From contig NZ_NESS01000003.1 of the NCBI RefSeq assembly GCF_002128425.1, positions 1 through 64,000 on the forward strand: a DNA stretch of 64,000 bases, read 5' to 3'. Source of the stretch: Gottfriedia acidiceleris (lineage in GTDB: Bacteria > Bacillota > Bacilli > Bacillales > Bacillaceae_G). The notes below the pieces were generated by a model. That model ran no database searches. It saw only the letters and a list, made by a program, of their open reading frames with translations, and was not told the DNA's origin. A program made the position numbers and the translations under genes. Shown here piece after piece: positions 1 through 9,002 of the stretch; within the stretch, counting starts at the first letter, position 1; each line of letters starts with the position of its first letter.

Positions 1-60
1 GGAAATAGGTCTTCATTTAATTTACCAAAAAACAGACTAAATGAACAACTAAAACAAAAA

Positions 61-81
61 TGCCACGAAAAATTCGTGGCA
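61..81 (-). terminator. Second hairpin downstream of merR
   Basis: TGCCACGAA and TTCGTGGCA form a nine-base-pair stem. An A-rich tract at 53-60 becomes a U tract when read on the minus strand, so this looks like a back-up terminator for the SDR-merR operon or the end of a gene off the left edge. Confidence 0.65.
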
Positions 82-113
82 TATACTTGACGAAGTCTTT
101 TTTCAACAGCGTG

Positions 114-146
114 AAAAAAGACAACTTTTGAAAGTTGTCTTTTTTC
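114..146 (-). terminator. Rho-independent terminator of the SDR-merR operon
   Basis: An AAAGACAACTT / AAGTTGTCTTT stem sits directly after the merR stop codon and is flanked by A and T runs, so it can work on both strands. An overlapping inverted repeat (GTCTTTTTTCA at 95-105 with TGAAAAAAGAC at 112-122) offers an alternative fold. Confidence 0.75.
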
Positions 147-509
147 TTATTTATTTATTTCGAATTCATATTTCGCAATTTTTTTTTGAATTTTTGTTAA
201 GTTATCTTCAGTTTCTTTAATTTGCTCTTTAACATTTTCTTCTTGCTGTTTCATAAGCTCTAAACGTTGATTCAAGGTTTCTTCACCACACATAGTCCAG
301 TCGACAAATTGCTTTATTTTTTTGATTGGCATACCTGTGTTTTTTAAGCATAAGATCATTTCGATAAATTTAAGTGAATCTTCATCGAAAATTCTGTCGC
401 CACTTTCAGTTCTTTTTAAAAAGGGTAGCAATCCTTGTTTGTCATAATATCTTAATTGAGAAATTGTTAAACTATTCAACTTTGCTACTTGTCCAATTGT
501 ATATTCCAT
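147..509 (-). CDS. MerR-family transcriptional regulator
   Basis: This 120-aa protein has the MerR layout: an N-terminal winged helix-turn-helix (YTIGQVAKL, then LRYYDKQGLLP, residues 3-30), a second wing-helix segment with the GMPIKKIKQF signature (about 59-68), and a C-terminal coiled coil rich in E, K and Q (75-118) for dimerisation. There is no cysteine cluster for metal sensing, so the effector is more likely an organic or electrophilic compound. It is the second gene of an operon: it starts 12 bp after the SDR gene, with a GAGGA ribosome site. The MerR-type palindromic promoter in front of the SDR suggests that the protein controls its own operon. It resembles the MerR protein at 63608-63979, which also lies near an SDR gene. 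Confidence 0.9.
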   Translation of the reverse strand: MEYTIGQVAKLNSLTISQLRYYDKQGLLPFLKRTESGDRIFDEDSLKFIEMILCLKNTGMPIKKIKQFVDWTMCGEETLNQRLELMKQQEENVKEQIKETEDNLTKIQKKIAKYEFEINK

Positions 510-521
510 ATATCCTCATCC

Positions 522-1232
522 TTACCAAGGCATAATTCCTTTTGCATTTAGAATTTTACCATTGTAGTTTAAATCACTTATTGCATAGTCTGTAATAATT
601 TTAGCACCTTCTGCAGTTGTTTTACCTCCAGGTGAATTTCCATTTAGATCAGTCGTTGTAAAACCTGGTGTAACACCAAAAATTTCAGGTCCATTACTTC
701 CGAATTCTTTCCCAAATGTGAGTGTTAGTGAATTATTAGCAGTTTTTGAAGAATTATAACCAAGTATATTGATTGATGCAGTTTCTCCACAATCAAATAA
801 TGTTTGTGATGCCATATCTGTCGTAACGTTAATAATTTTTCCACGTTCAGACTTTTTAACCAGTGGTAAAAAAGTTTGAATCATTTGGAACGTTCCAAAG
901 AAATTCACTTCAAATGCTTGTCGTAAAGTTTCAAGTTTGATTTCACTTGGCAAAATATGAAAATCTGGGGCAATTCCAGCATTATTGATTAATAGATCTA
1001 AATGATTAGTCACTTCCGAAATTTTATTTAAAGCATCCTGAATAGATTTTGTGCTAGAAACATCCACCTGAATAAATGTAACATTTGATAAACCTAAAGC
1101 CTGCATAGCTTTAGTCCCGAGATCTTCATTTCGAGCACCTAAAAATACATGGTAATTTTCTTCCGCCAACTGACGAACTACTTCTAATCCAATCCCTTTA
1201 TTAGCACCTGTTACAAAAGCAAATTTTGTCAT
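522..1232 (-). CDS. Short-chain dehydrogenase/reductase (SDR family)
   Basis: A 236-aa classical SDR, expected to be a soluble NAD(P)H-dependent oxidoreductase acting on a carbonyl or alcohol. Visible motifs are the cofactor glycines TGANKGIGLEVV near the N terminus, the structural NNAG (about 86-89) and a YNSSK active-site motif (Tyr-x-x-x-Lys, about 158-162). TGANKGIG is common in the plant-carbonyl-reductase-like branch often found next to MerR regulators. A GGAGG ribosome site precedes the ATG. It is the first gene of the operon and is read from the MerR-type promoter at 1276-1306. The substrate cannot be read from the sequence; reactive aldehydes or quinones would fit the regulator type, but this is inference. 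Confidence 0.9.
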   Translation of the reverse strand: MTKFAFVTGANKGIGLEVVRQLAEENYHVFLGARNEDLGTKAMQALGLSNVTFIQVDVSSTKSIQDALNKISEVTNHLDLLINNAGIAPDFHILPSEIKLETLRQAFEVNFFGTFQMIQTFLPLVKKSERGKIINVTTDMASQTLFDCGETASINILGYNSSKTANNSLTLTFGKEFGSNGPEIFGVTPGFTTTDLNGNSPGGKTTAEGAKIITDYAISDLNYNGKILNAKGIMPW

Positions 1233-1275
1233 TTTTAAAACCCTCCGATTTATTATTTTGTTGCTTACAAGTCAG

Positions 1276-1306
1276 AGATTACAGCCTAAACCTTAGTTTA
1301 GGTCAA
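1276..1306 (-). promoter_or_regulatory. MerR-type promoter/operator with 19-bp spacer
   Basis: Read on the minus strand: -35 TTGACC (1301-1306) and -10 TAATCT (1276-1281), 19 bp apart instead of 17. The spacer is filled by the palindrome CCTAAACcttaGTTTAGG (1285-1302). An over-long spacer carrying a dyad is the established hallmark of promoters that MerR proteins bind and untwist. Confidence 0.85.
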
Positions 1307-1361
1307 GGGTTTTAATATTAATTTTTTAAATTATGGTGACATTAGTCTTAAAGATTTAAAT

Positions 1362-1392
1362 AAAAAAGCATGAAACTAAATGATTTCATGCT
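1362..1392 (-). terminator. Terminator of the kdp operon
   Basis: AGCATGAAA / TTTCATGCT stem at 1367-1392 with six A's on the plus strand at 1362-1367, which become a U tract on the minus strand just after the kdpD stop codon. Confidence 0.8.
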
Positions 1393-1410
1393 AAAAATAT
1401 AATAAAACCA

Positions 1411-3741
1411 TCATTTTAAACTTTGATCAGCTACTACTAAAACATCTAAATGTCGCAACTCCCTTAACAGTTTTTGAACAATCGAACCCGTTTTGATTTC
1501 TTCCCATCTAGTACGAGCTGACTGGCCCATAATAACATGAGTTGTTTTTTTTTCCCGAATGTTTTTTACTAATTCGATAAAAACATGCCGGCGATCAGTT
1601 GTCTCATATAATTCAAATGAACCACCTAATCGTTTTGTTAACTCTTTTATTTTTTTTAATGATTGCTCTTCATCTTCAGAAAATTTACCATGTTCTTTAA
1701 CATAAGCTACATACAATTTAGCTTTTAATCGATAAGCAATTCGAAAACCTCTCCGTATAAGTCTTTCACTATTAGGTTTTAAATTTATACAAACAAAAAT
1801 GACTTCCTCTTGTCTCCAAGGTCCTCTAAGTGTTAAATCTCTTTCCCATGCTTCAAGGCGTTCATCTACATCATCAGCTACTTCTCTGAGTGCTAATTCC
1901 CTTAAAGCAATTAAATTACCCGTTTTAAAAAAATTGTTTAGTGATTGTTCTATCTTTATTGGAGCGTAAATTCTTCCTTCTCTCATTCTTTCCCTTAGTG
2001 CTTTTGGAGAAATATCAATTAATTCAATTTCATTTGCATCTCTAAGAATATTGTCTGGTACTGTTTCTCTAACTCTAACCCCAGTTATTTGTTCGACACT
2101 ATCATTTAGAGTTTCAACATGTTGTATATTCATTGTAGAAATGACTGAAATTCCAGCTTCTAAGATTGCCTCAACATCCATATATCTCTTATTAAATTTA
2201 CTACCAGGTATATTCGTATGTGCTAATTCATCAATTAACACTACCTCTGGGTTTCTTTGAATAATTGCCTCAGTATCCATTTCTTCTAGTGTGGTTTCTT
2301 TGTAAGGAATGACTTTTCTCGGAATAATGTCTAAGTCTCCTACTTTTTCCAATGTTTCTTTTCGTCCGTGAGTTTCAAGTAACCCAATTACAATATCAAT
2401 ACCTTTTTTCTTTAACTCATTCCCCTCTCTTAACATCGTATATGTTTTTCCAACACCAGGAGCAGCTCCAATATAAACTTTTAAAGTACCACGTTTTATT
2501 TTATTAATTTCCTGGGCAAGCTCTTGCGGACTTAAACGACGGTATGGGTCTACTACTTCTTTATTTACTTGCATTGTAGGAATGACTCTTTCTCCATGTA
2601 TTTCAGCTCGATCTGCAACAATAAATACATCTATGTTTTTCGTTTTTCTTAAAATTTTATTAACGATCGAACCATTGACAATCTCTTCCCAACGTGTTCT
2701 CTTTGATTGACCTAATACAATACTTGTTATATTATTCCGAATTGAATATTCAACAATTTCACTTGCAATTGAATTGCTCGTAAGTGGTAATTCTTCAAAA
2801 TTCCCTCCAACTTTTTCAACAAGTTTTATAATGGAGCGTTTAAATGTTAATTCATCACTAGTAAATTTTTTATTAGGTGGTTGGAAACATACTACATGTA
2901 AATCTCCACCCAATCTTTTGGAAATTTGTTGTCCTCTTCTAACTAAAATAGAACCATTCCAATGATATTGCACTGTGACTAAAATTTTCTCTGATGCTCC
3001 AGAAGCTCCAACGATACCGTGCTTTTCACGATATTCGTCAAGTTCGTAATTTACTTCACCTGCTATAAAACGCAACGCAAGTTCACGAAGTACTGCTAAA
3101 TTGCTCTTATGTAATAATTGATATCGTTTTTTGTTTTCTTCATTATTAGATTCTTCTTTTGATCTTTGTAAAATGACTTCTGGTGTAACATCTAATAACT
3201 TTACATCATCAGCCAAAGCTAAAGTATCTTCTGGAACAAATAAATTGCCCTTAACTTTACCACCAGTCAATTTATCTGCTTCATCATAAACTTCTTTTAT
3301 CTCATAAATATTCATAGTTGTAATAACGCTTATATTTTTTGATATTAAATAGTTGATATCTTCTAACCGAGTAGGAAACGTAGCATCATGTCTATTTTGA
3401 TGAGCTAAAGAATCAACAAGTACTACCTCTGGATTTCTAGCTATGATGGCATCTAAATCAATATCCTGTTTTAAAGAGCCACTTTCTTCCCAAGTAATTG
3501 AAGGAATTTTCTCTAAAGTACCAATTTGTTCAATCGTTTTCTGACGATTTGTTTCACTGATTAGCCCAATTACAACATCAATACCACGTTCTTTTAAAAC
3601 ATTACCTTCTTGGAGCATATGATACGTTTTTCCAGCACCACTTGCAGCACCGATAATAATTTTTAATCTGCCTTTTTTGATTTTCTGAATGGATTCTAAT
3701 AATTCCTCAGGTGTTTTCCTACGAAACTGTGTGTCGCTCAA
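1411..3741 (-). CDS. kdpD: KdpD-like protein: two fused KdpD sensor/USP halves, no kinase
   Basis: The protein is a tandem duplication of the cytoplasmic N-terminal part of the K+ sensor KdpD. Each half has a KdpD P-loop domain followed by a universal-stress-protein (USP) domain with the RTRWEEI..GS nucleotide-binding motif. Half two is canonical (Walker A GAAPGVGKT, Walker B DELAHTN). Half one is degenerate (GAASGAGKT, DSLAHQN). There are no transmembrane segments, histidine kinase domain or kdpE. Kinase-less KdpD proteins are known in Bacillus, and the USP domain of Staphylococcus aureus KdpD binds c-di-AMP. I chose the TTG at 3741 (776 aa) because GGAGG stands at proper spacing before it and the protein then starts near FRRKTPEE. 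The longer GTC-side ATG at 3786 has its Shine-Dalgarno touching the start codon. Last gene of the kdp operon. Confidence 0.85.
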   Translation of the reverse strand: MSDTQFRRKTPEELLESIQKIKKGRLKIIIGAASGAGKTYHMLQEGNVLKERGIDVVIGLISETNRQKTIEQIGTLEKIPSITWEESGSLKQDIDLDAIIARNPEVVLVDSLAHQNRHDATFPTRLEDINYLISKNISVITTMNIYEIKEVYDEADKLTGGKVKGNLFVPEDTLALADDVKLLDVTPEVILQRSKEESNNEENKKRYQLLHKSNLAVLRELALRFIAGEVNYELDEYREKHGIVGASGASEKILVTVQYHWNGSILVRRGQQISKRLGGDLHVVCFQPPNKKFTSDELTFKRSIIKLVEKVGGNFEELPLTSNSIASEIVEYSIRNNITSIVLGQSKRTRWEEIVNGSIVNKILRKTKNIDVFIVADRAEIHGERVIPTMQVNKEVVDPYRRLSPQELAQEINKIKRGTLKVYIGAAPGVGKTYTMLREGNELKKKGIDIVIGLLETHGRKETLEKVGDLDIIPRKVIPYKETTLEEMDTEAIIQRNPEVVLIDELAHTNIPGSKFNKRYMDVEAILEAGISVISTMNIQHVETLNDSVEQITGVRVRETVPDNILRDANEIELIDISPKALRERMREGRIYAPIKIEQSLNNFFKTGNLIALRELALREVADDVDERLEAWERDLTLRGPWRQEEVIFVCINLKPNSERLIRRGFRIAYRLKAKLYVAYVKEHGKFSEDEEQSLKKIKELTKRLGGSFELYETTDRRHVFIELVKNIREKKTTHVIMGQSARTRWEEIKTGSIVQKLLRELRHLDVLVVADQSLK

Positions 3742-3795
3742 GATTTTCCCTCCATTCTCTATACATAAGGAAAAAGGAGAGACCATCCTCCCCTT

Positions 3796-4356
3796 TTATC
3801 TTAACTTCTGTAATTCTAGGTTTAATTCTAATATATTCACACGTGACTCCCCAAATATTCCTAATTGACGACCTGTTGTATGTCGATCAATTAACGATAC
3901 TAATTTATCCTCTGATATACCTGTTGCCTTAGCTACCCTAGGTACCTGAGCTTTCACTGCTTCCGGTGATAAATCTGGGTCAAATCCAGATCCAGATGTC
4001 GTTACTAAATCTGCAGGTATTTTCTTACCTAGTTTACTATTTTCATTTTTAAATTCATTTATTTTCTCTTTCGTTGCTTTAACATATTCTTTTGACGCTA
4101 CTGCCGCGTTCGTTGCAGCTGAAGCAGTAGGATTGTAGCTAGCAGCAGATGCTCTAGAATGAAACCATTCAGGCCCTTTAAATTCTTGAGCTAGTAATTT
4201 AGAACCCATAACTTTTCCATTCGTTTCAATTAAACTACCATCTGCTTGTTTCGGGAAAATAACCTGTGCAACCCCTGTTGTAGCTAATGGATATCCCAAT
4301 CCGCAAATTAATAACAATACAATAGATGCTCTTATTGCAATCATAACTGATTTCAC
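3796..4356 (-). CDS. kdpC: Potassium-transporting ATPase subunit C
   Basis: KdpC (186 aa, usual length about 190) is the single-span subunit that stabilises the KdpFABC complex and raises ATP affinity at KdpB. One N-terminal transmembrane helix (about 7-28) is followed by an extracytoplasmic domain with the family motifs WFHSRASAASYNPTASAATN, SGSGFDPDLSPEAV and IDRHTTGRQLGIFGE. The start is GTG, seven bases after a GGAGG site. It lies between kdpB (24 bp) and the kdpD-like gene and is transcribed with them. Confidence 0.96.
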   Translation of the reverse strand: MKSVMIAIRASIVLLLICGLGYPLATTGVAQVIFPKQADGSLIETNGKVMGSKLLAQEFKGPEWFHSRASAASYNPTASAATNAAVASKEYVKATKEKINEFKNENSKLGKKIPADLVTTSGSGFDPDLSPEAVKAQVPRVAKATGISEDKLVSLIDRHTTGRQLGIFGESRVNILELNLELQKLR

Positions 4357-4380
4357 ATTAAATCCTCCATTTCCAATCTA

Positions 4381-6420
4381 TTAAACAAAATGCAATGTGG
4401 AAACAACCATATCGATAATTTTAATTCCAATGAACGGTGCAATTACTCCACCAAGTCCGTAGATTAATAAGTTTTTAGATAATAGTTTATTTGCATCCAT
4501 AGGCTTATACTTCGCACCCTTCATCGCAACAGGAATGAGGAGAGGTATAATGATTGCATTAAAAATTAATGCAGATAGGATTGCAGACTTCGGTGAATTC
4601 AATCCCATAATATTAAGATAATCTAATTGCGGAATTGCCATAATAAATAAAGCTGGAATAATCGCGAAATATTTCGCAATATCGTTTGCGATTGAAAATG
4701 TTGTTAATGAACCACGAGTGATTAATAACTGTTTACCAATTGAAATGACAGATAGTAGTTTAGTAGGATCGGAATCTAGGTCAATCATGTTTGCTGCCTC
4801 TTTTGCAGCCATTGTTCCTGAGTTCATTGCTAAACCAACATCAGCTTGAGCTAGTGCAGGAGCATCATTTGTTCCATCGCCTGTCATCGCAACTAGCTTA
4901 CCTTCATTTTGTTCTTTTTTAATTGCAGCAATTTTGTCTTCAGGCTTAGCTTCTGCAATAAATTCATCAACACCAGCTTCCCTTGCGATTGTTGCAGCTG
5001 TTAGAGGATTATCTCCTGTACACATTACCGTTTTGATCCCCATCGCTCTTAATTCATCAAATCGCTCTTTTAATCCTGGTTTAACTGTATCTTTTAAATA
5101 AATAACACCGTAAATTTGATTATTAATTGCAACAGCAAGTGGTGTTCCTCCTGCCTTTGCAACTATATTTGCTTTTTCATCAAGTTCGTTCGGGATCATT
5201 CCACCTTTAGTAGCTACATATTTTTTAACTGCATCTACCGCCCCTTTTCGAATTTCGGTTCCATCTTTTAAATTTAAACCTGACATTCTAGTTTCAGCAG
5301 TAAATTCGATAATTTCAGCATCCTTATATTCATTTTCATCCCAGCTTAGACCATTTTTATGTGCCAGTTCAACTACTGAACGTCCTTCTGGTGTTTCATC
5401 CTTTACGGAGGATTTTAAGGAAGCTAAAATTACTTCTTTTTCTGTTACACTACCAACTGGGATAAATTCACTAGCCATTCGGTTACCGAACGTAATTGTT
5501 CCAGTCTTATCTAAAATCATCGTATCAATATCTCCAGCAGCTTCAACAGCCTTACCAGACATCGCTAAAACATTAAATTGTGTTACACGATTCATCCCCG
5601 CAATTCCGATTGCAGAAAGTAATCCCCCAATTGTAGTCGGGATCAAACAAACGAGTAAAGCAATCAATGTTGCAACGTCAATTGAGACATTTAAATAATT
5701 CGCAATTGGAACAAGTGTCATTATAACGATTAAAAAAACTAAAGTTAACACTGCTAGTAAAGTAGTTAACGCAACTTCATTCGGTGTCTTTTGACGAGCT
5801 GCTCCTTCAACTAATGAAATCATTCGATCAATAAATGATTCACCAGGATCAGTCAAAATTTTCACAATAATATAATCTGAAACAACAGTAGTTCCTCCTG
5901 TAACAGATGAAAAATCTCCTCCTGCTTCTTTTATAACAGGTGCTGATTCACCAGTAATAGCTGATTCATCAATCGATGCAAGACCTTCAATAATTTCTCC
6001 ATCTGAAGGAATAATTTCTCCTGTATCAACTCGAACGATATCTCCTTTTCTTAATGAAGTTGACGGTACTTCTATATAAGAACCATCTTTTTGTCTTAAC
6101 TTCGCATTTGTTTCTGACTTCGTTTTTCTTAATGTATCGGCTTGCGCTTTTCCTCGTCCTTCTGCAAGTGCTTCTGCAAAGTTTGCGAAAAGTACTGTAA
6201 ATAAAAGAATTAAAAATACCGCAATATTGTAAGGTCTTCCAACTGTGCTAATTCCAAAAACATCTGGTTTAATCGAAAGTACTAATGTAATAAAAGTACC
6301 TACTTCTACGATAAACATGACTGGATTTTTTATCATTACTAGTGGGTTCAATTTTTTAAACGAATCGATTACTGCTTGAGTTTTTATTTCTTTTGAAATA
6401 GGCTTATTTTCTTTAGCCAT
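4381..6420 (-). CDS. kdpB: Potassium-transporting P-type ATPase subunit B
   Basis: KdpB (679 aa, full length) is the catalytic P-type ATPase subunit that powers high-affinity K+ uptake. Visible elements are the actuator-domain TGES loop (157-160), the phosphorylation site DKTGT (Asp at about 304), nucleotide-binding-domain sequences and the hinge motif [10 protein letters not shown]. There are about seven transmembrane segments: two at 35-80, two around 220-270 and three at the C terminus. A GAGGAG ribosome site precedes the ATG. It follows kdpA by 32 bp in the operon. No inactivating change was seen. Confidence 0.98.
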   Translation of the reverse strand: MAKENKPISKEIKTQAVIDSFKKLNPLVMIKNPVMFIVEVGTFITLVLSIKPDVFGISTVGRPYNIAVFLILLFTVLFANFAEALAEGRGKAQADTLRKTKSETNAKLRQKDGSYIEVPSTSLRKGDIVRVDTGEIIPSDGEIIEGLASIDESAITGESAPVIKEAGGDFSSVTGGTTVVSDYIIVKILTDPGESFIDRMISLVEGAARQKTPNEVALTTLLAVLTLVFLIVIMTLVPIANYLNVSIDVATLIALLVCLIPTTIGGLLSAIGIAGMNRVTQFNVLAMSGKAVEAAGDIDTMILDKTGTITFGNRMASEFIPVGSVTEKEVILASLKSSVKDETPEGRSVVELAHKNGLSWDENEYKDAEIIEFTAETRMSGLNLKDGTEIRKGAVDAVKKYVATKGGMIPNELDEKANIVAKAGGTPLAVAINNQIYGVIYLKDTVKPGLKERFDELRAMGIKTVMCTGDNPLTAATIAREAGVDEFIAEAKPEDKIAAIKKEQNEGKLVAMTGDGTNDAPALAQADVGLAMNSGTMAAKEAANMIDLDSDPTKLLSVISIGKQLLITRGSLTTFSIANDIAKYFAIIPALFIMAIPQLDYLNIMGLNSPKSAILSALIFNAIIIPLLIPVAMKGAKYKPMDANKLLSKNLLIYGLGGVIAPFIGIKIIDMVVSTLHFV

Positions 6421-6452
6421 ATGATCAATCTCCTCTTTCCTTATTATTGCTA

Positions 6453-8132
6453 CTATTTAAACATTCCTAAGTGTTCTGCGATTGGTCCTAGTGCAAGTAC
6501 CGGGAAAAATGTTAATGCACAAACGATTAAGATAATCGCAATTAAAATAACTGTAAATAATGGTGTATCTGTTCGGAATGTTCCAGACGTTGCTGCAACT
6601 ATTTTCTTAGTAGAAAACGATCCAGCAATTGCTAACATAGCAATAATTGAAATATATCGACCAAATAACATTACTAATCCAATTACAATATTATAAAAAT
6701 CAGTATTTGCTGTTAATCCTCCAAATGCTGATCCATTATTAGCAGCACCAGAAGTAATTCCATACAGTACTTCTGATAAACCATGGAACCCAGGATTTAA
6801 AATAGAAGAAATTGGCCCTTTTAATGCTAATGCTAATGCAGTTGGAACTAAGATAATTAAAGGGTGAGTTAAAATAGCAATAGAAGCTAGTTTAATTTCT
6901 TTTGCTTCAATTTTCTTTCCTAAAAATTCTGGTGTTCTTCCTACCATTAGCCCACATATAAAGACAGTTAAGATTACATATAATAAACCGTTTAATAAAC
7001 CTACGCCCTTTCCTCCGAAAACATTGTTTAACATCATTTCAGCAAGAGGAATCATACCACCTATTGGCGTTAATGAATCATGCATGTTGTTAACTGAACC
7101 TGTTGTAGCAGCTGTCGTAACAGCTGTGAATAGAGCCGATTCAGATATGCCGAATCGAACTTCTTTACCTTCCATATTTCCATGTATACCAAGTGCTTGT
7201 AATGCTGGAGTACCATTATACTCTGCAACAAATACTGCAGTAAGAAGCGCTATAAACAATACACCCATTGCAGCAAATACTGCCCAACCTTGCCTTTTGT
7301 TTTTAACCATTACACCAAATGCATAAACTAATGAAGTTGGTAAAAGCATCATACATACTATGTGAACTAAGTTTGATAAAGGCGTAGGATTTTCAAATGG
7401 ATGTGCAGCATTTGTACCAAAAAATCCTCCACCATTTGTACCAATATGTTTAATTGATTCCAGTGCAGCCACAGGTCCTCTAGTAATAACCTGTTTAACT
7501 CCTTCAATTGTTGTCGCATCTACAGCACCTTTTAACGTTTGTGGCACACCTTGGAATACTAAAAATAAAGCAACAATAAATGATAAAGGTAAAAATACAC
7601 GAGTGATTGAACGAACTAAATCGACATAAAAGTTCCCTAAATTATCTTTACGTCCTACTAATCCCCTAATGAATGCAATAGCAACTGCAAAGCCGGTAGC
7701 AGCCGAAGTAAACATTGGAAATGTAATAGCCATCATTTGAGAGAAATACGATAGTGAATTTTCACCACTATACGCTTGCCAATTTGTATTTGTTATAAAT
7801 GAAGCTGCCGTATTGAATGCCAAAGCTGATGGCATATTACCTATATGATCAGGGTTAAAAGGCAAATATTTTTGAAATCTAAAAATTGCGTATAAAATGA
7901 TCAACATCACAAAATTACTTAGCAACATTGCTAAAACATATTTTTTCCAACCCATTTTCTCGTCTTCGCGTACACCTATTAAGCGATAGATTAATCGTTC
8001 AAAAGGTCCAAAAAAGCGATCTAGCCCTGTTTTTTCATTGTCATATACTTTAACAAGGTAGCTACCTACTGGCTTTACTAATAGAATAATAATTAGCAAT
8101 GTAACGACTACCTGTAATATTCCCATGGACAT
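6453..8132 (-). CDS. kdpA: Potassium-transporting ATPase subunit A
   Basis: KdpA (559 aa, full length) is the K+-binding, channel-like membrane subunit of KdpFABC. It has about ten transmembrane helices and the four degenerate selectivity-filter regions; the [19 protein letters not shown] and [11 protein letters not shown] segments are clear. The ATG at 8132 has a GGGAGG site nine bases upstream. It is preceded by kdpF and a 28-aa ORF and followed by kdpB, so the order F-A-B-C is the usual one. Expression is expected only when c-di-AMP, and therefore K+, is low, because of the upstream riboswitch. Confidence 0.98.
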   Translation of the reverse strand: MSMGILQVVVTLLIIILLVKPVGSYLVKVYDNEKTGLDRFFGPFERLIYRLIGVREDEKMGWKKYVLAMLLSNFVMLIILYAIFRFQKYLPFNPDHIGNMPSALAFNTAASFITNTNWQAYSGENSLSYFSQMMAITFPMFTSAATGFAVAIAFIRGLVGRKDNLGNFYVDLVRSITRVFLPLSFIVALFLVFQGVPQTLKGAVDATTIEGVKQVITRGPVAALESIKHIGTNGGGFFGTNAAHPFENPTPLSNLVHIVCMMLLPTSLVYAFGVMVKNKRQGWAVFAAMGVLFIALLTAVFVAEYNGTPALQALGIHGNMEGKEVRFGISESALFTAVTTAATTGSVNNMHDSLTPIGGMIPLAEMMLNNVFGGKGVGLLNGLLYVILTVFICGLMVGRTPEFLGKKIEAKEIKLASIAILTHPLIILVPTALALALKGPISSILNPGFHGLSEVLYGITSGAANNGSAFGGLTANTDFYNIVIGLVMLFGRYISIIAMLAIAGSFSTKKIVAATSGTFRTDTPLFTVILIAIILIVCALTFFPVLALGPIAEHLGMFK

Positions 8133-8165
8133 TTAAAAATTCCTCCCAATTGTTTAACTAAATTA

Positions 8166-8243
8166 CTAAAATTTCTCTGGTTTAATCAGAACAAAAACTA
8201 AATATAGAATAAGAACAATTCCAATAATTGCTGGAATAAGCAT
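8166..8243 (-). CDS. kdpF: KdpF small membrane subunit
   Basis: A 25-aa peptide made of one hydrophobic helix and ending KPEKF. It begins MLIPAIIGIV and continues LILYLVFVLI, followed by the KPE(K/R)F tail typical of KdpF. KdpF stabilises the KdpABC complex in the membrane. A GGGGGA ribosome site lies ahead of the ATG. It is 33 bp upstream of kdpA. Confidence 0.9.
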   Translation of the reverse strand: MLIPAIIGIVLILYLVFVLIKPEKF

Positions 8244-8256
8244 CTATATATCCCCC

Positions 8257-8343
8257 TTACGCTTTTTCACAAAAAATTGTAAACCCCCAAAAGACAACAA
8301 AAACGGTAACAAGTAGACCAATCATCGTTAAGTCATTAATCAT
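8257..8343 (-). CDS. 28-aa single-span membrane protein upstream of kdpF
   Basis: An ORF of 28 codons starts with ATG at 8343 after a strong AGGGGAG ribosome site and ends 13 bp before kdpF. The peptide runs MINDLTMIGLLV, then TVFVVFWGF, and ends TIFCEKA, so it is one transmembrane helix with a C-terminal Cys-Glu-Lys. From memory, similar short ORFs ending in a Cys-Glu/Asp-Lys/Arg motif occur before kdpF in other bacteria. That memory was not checked. It could be an accessory Kdp subunit. A role as a translated leader peptide is the alternative. Confidence 0.7.
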   Translation of the reverse strand: MINDLTMIGLLVTVFVVFWGFTIFCEKA

Positions 8344-8413
8344 TCAAATACTCCCCTCTCAATTGATCGATCCTTTTTGACACAAATTTCAACCTGTTTC
8401 TGAACAATAAAAA

Positions 8414-8546
8414 AGACCAATGGACACTAATCTTCCAGCAATTTCACTAAATTTAGTAGATATAAACATAGTTTTTAAATTAAATATGTCTACATCTACT
8501 AACGATTTAATTAATTGAAATTTGGAAGAAAAGTATTCATTGGTCT
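8414..8546. repeat. 133-bp near-complete palindrome in the kdp leader
   Basis: AGACCAATG (8414-8422) pairs with CATTGGTCT (8538-8546). Inside it, CTTCC/GGAAG, AATTTCA/TGAAATT and TTAGTAGAT/ATCTACTAA keep pairing towards a centre near 8480, so the whole element can fold into one long hairpin with only small bulges. Read with kdp it ends in a U tract (A run at 8409-8414). It lies in the transcribed leader between the riboswitch terminator and the first kdp ORF. It may be a second termination or mRNA-stability element, or a miniature inverted-repeat element. Confidence 0.75.
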
Positions 8547-8690
8547 ACCTAACACCCAGCTAGCGTATTGCTCTCTTTGTGTTCTGTCTCCCTGATCTTT
8601 TCTATATATAATCCAGAATTTTCCATATAAAAACAAAATAAAAAGACCCTCACAATGATTTGCTCAGGTAAATTATTGCAAAAAGGCAAT

Positions 8691-8715
8691 AAAAAACCCG
8701 CTCAAATTAGGCGGT
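8691..8715 (-). terminator. Riboswitch-controlled terminator before kdp
   Basis: On the minus strand ACCGC..GCGGGT forms a hairpin followed by six U's, directly downstream of the c-di-AMP aptamer. This is the layout of a transcription-off switch. Confidence 0.7.
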
Positions 8716-8728
8716 CTACTGACCTCCC

Positions 8729-8858
8729 TCGCTTTAGCCTACGAAGTTAGCTGTCGGGTAGGATGGCGAAAGAGTATCTCATCCCTTCTACATTCATGTA
8801 AAATTAACCCCAAAAAATTGGTTCCTCCGCTTACGAATGATTCGTAATTAAGCCGATA
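8729..8858 (-). promoter_or_regulatory. c-di-AMP riboswitch (ydaO/yuaA type) of the kdp operon
   Basis: Read on the minus strand, the leader contains the conserved aptamer blocks in order: GCGGAGGAACCA, TGGGGTTAAT, then CCCGACAGCTAAC and CGTAGGC, with a variable stem between them. These match the ydaO consensus (GGGGGAACCA, TGGGGTGAATC, CCCGnnnCCGTCAGCTAACC). This class binds c-di-AMP and shuts off K+ uptake genes when the nucleotide is abundant. It lies between the promoter at 8876-8904 and the terminator at 8691-8715. Exact ends are approximate. Confidence 0.88.
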
Positions 8859-8875
8859 TTTATTTTGCTGATTTG

Positions 8876-8904
8876 ATTATACGGCGATGCTTTTTACATG
8901 TAAA
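8876..8904 (-). promoter_or_regulatory. Sigma-A promoter of the kdp leader
   Basis: Minus strand -35 TTTACA (8899-8904), 17-bp spacer and perfect -10 TATAAT (8876-8881). Transcription would begin near 8869, ten bases before the aptamer. Confidence 0.8.
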
Positions 8905-8945
8905 GAGTTTTTTTTCAACAAAAATTTTTAGTTAAATTTTACCCC

Positions 8946-8973
8946 TTTACAATTTTATTTAACTCTGTATTAT
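8946..8973 (+). promoter_or_regulatory. Sigma-A promoter of the MpsC/CBS operon
   Basis: -35 TTTACA (8946-8951), 16-bp spacer and -10 TATTAT (8968-8973). It diverges from the kdp promoter, with 41 bp between the two -35 boxes, and lies just before the plus-strand riboswitch. Confidence 0.65.
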
Positions 8974-9002
8974 AAACATATCAACAAAATATATTTGCTG
9001 TA

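Noticed and set aside
8547-8640. A third riboswitch between the kdp palindrome and the aptamer terminator
   Set aside because: The segment contains GAGAGCAATACGC-like sequence recalling the end of the plus-strand leader, but no aptamer core could be found.
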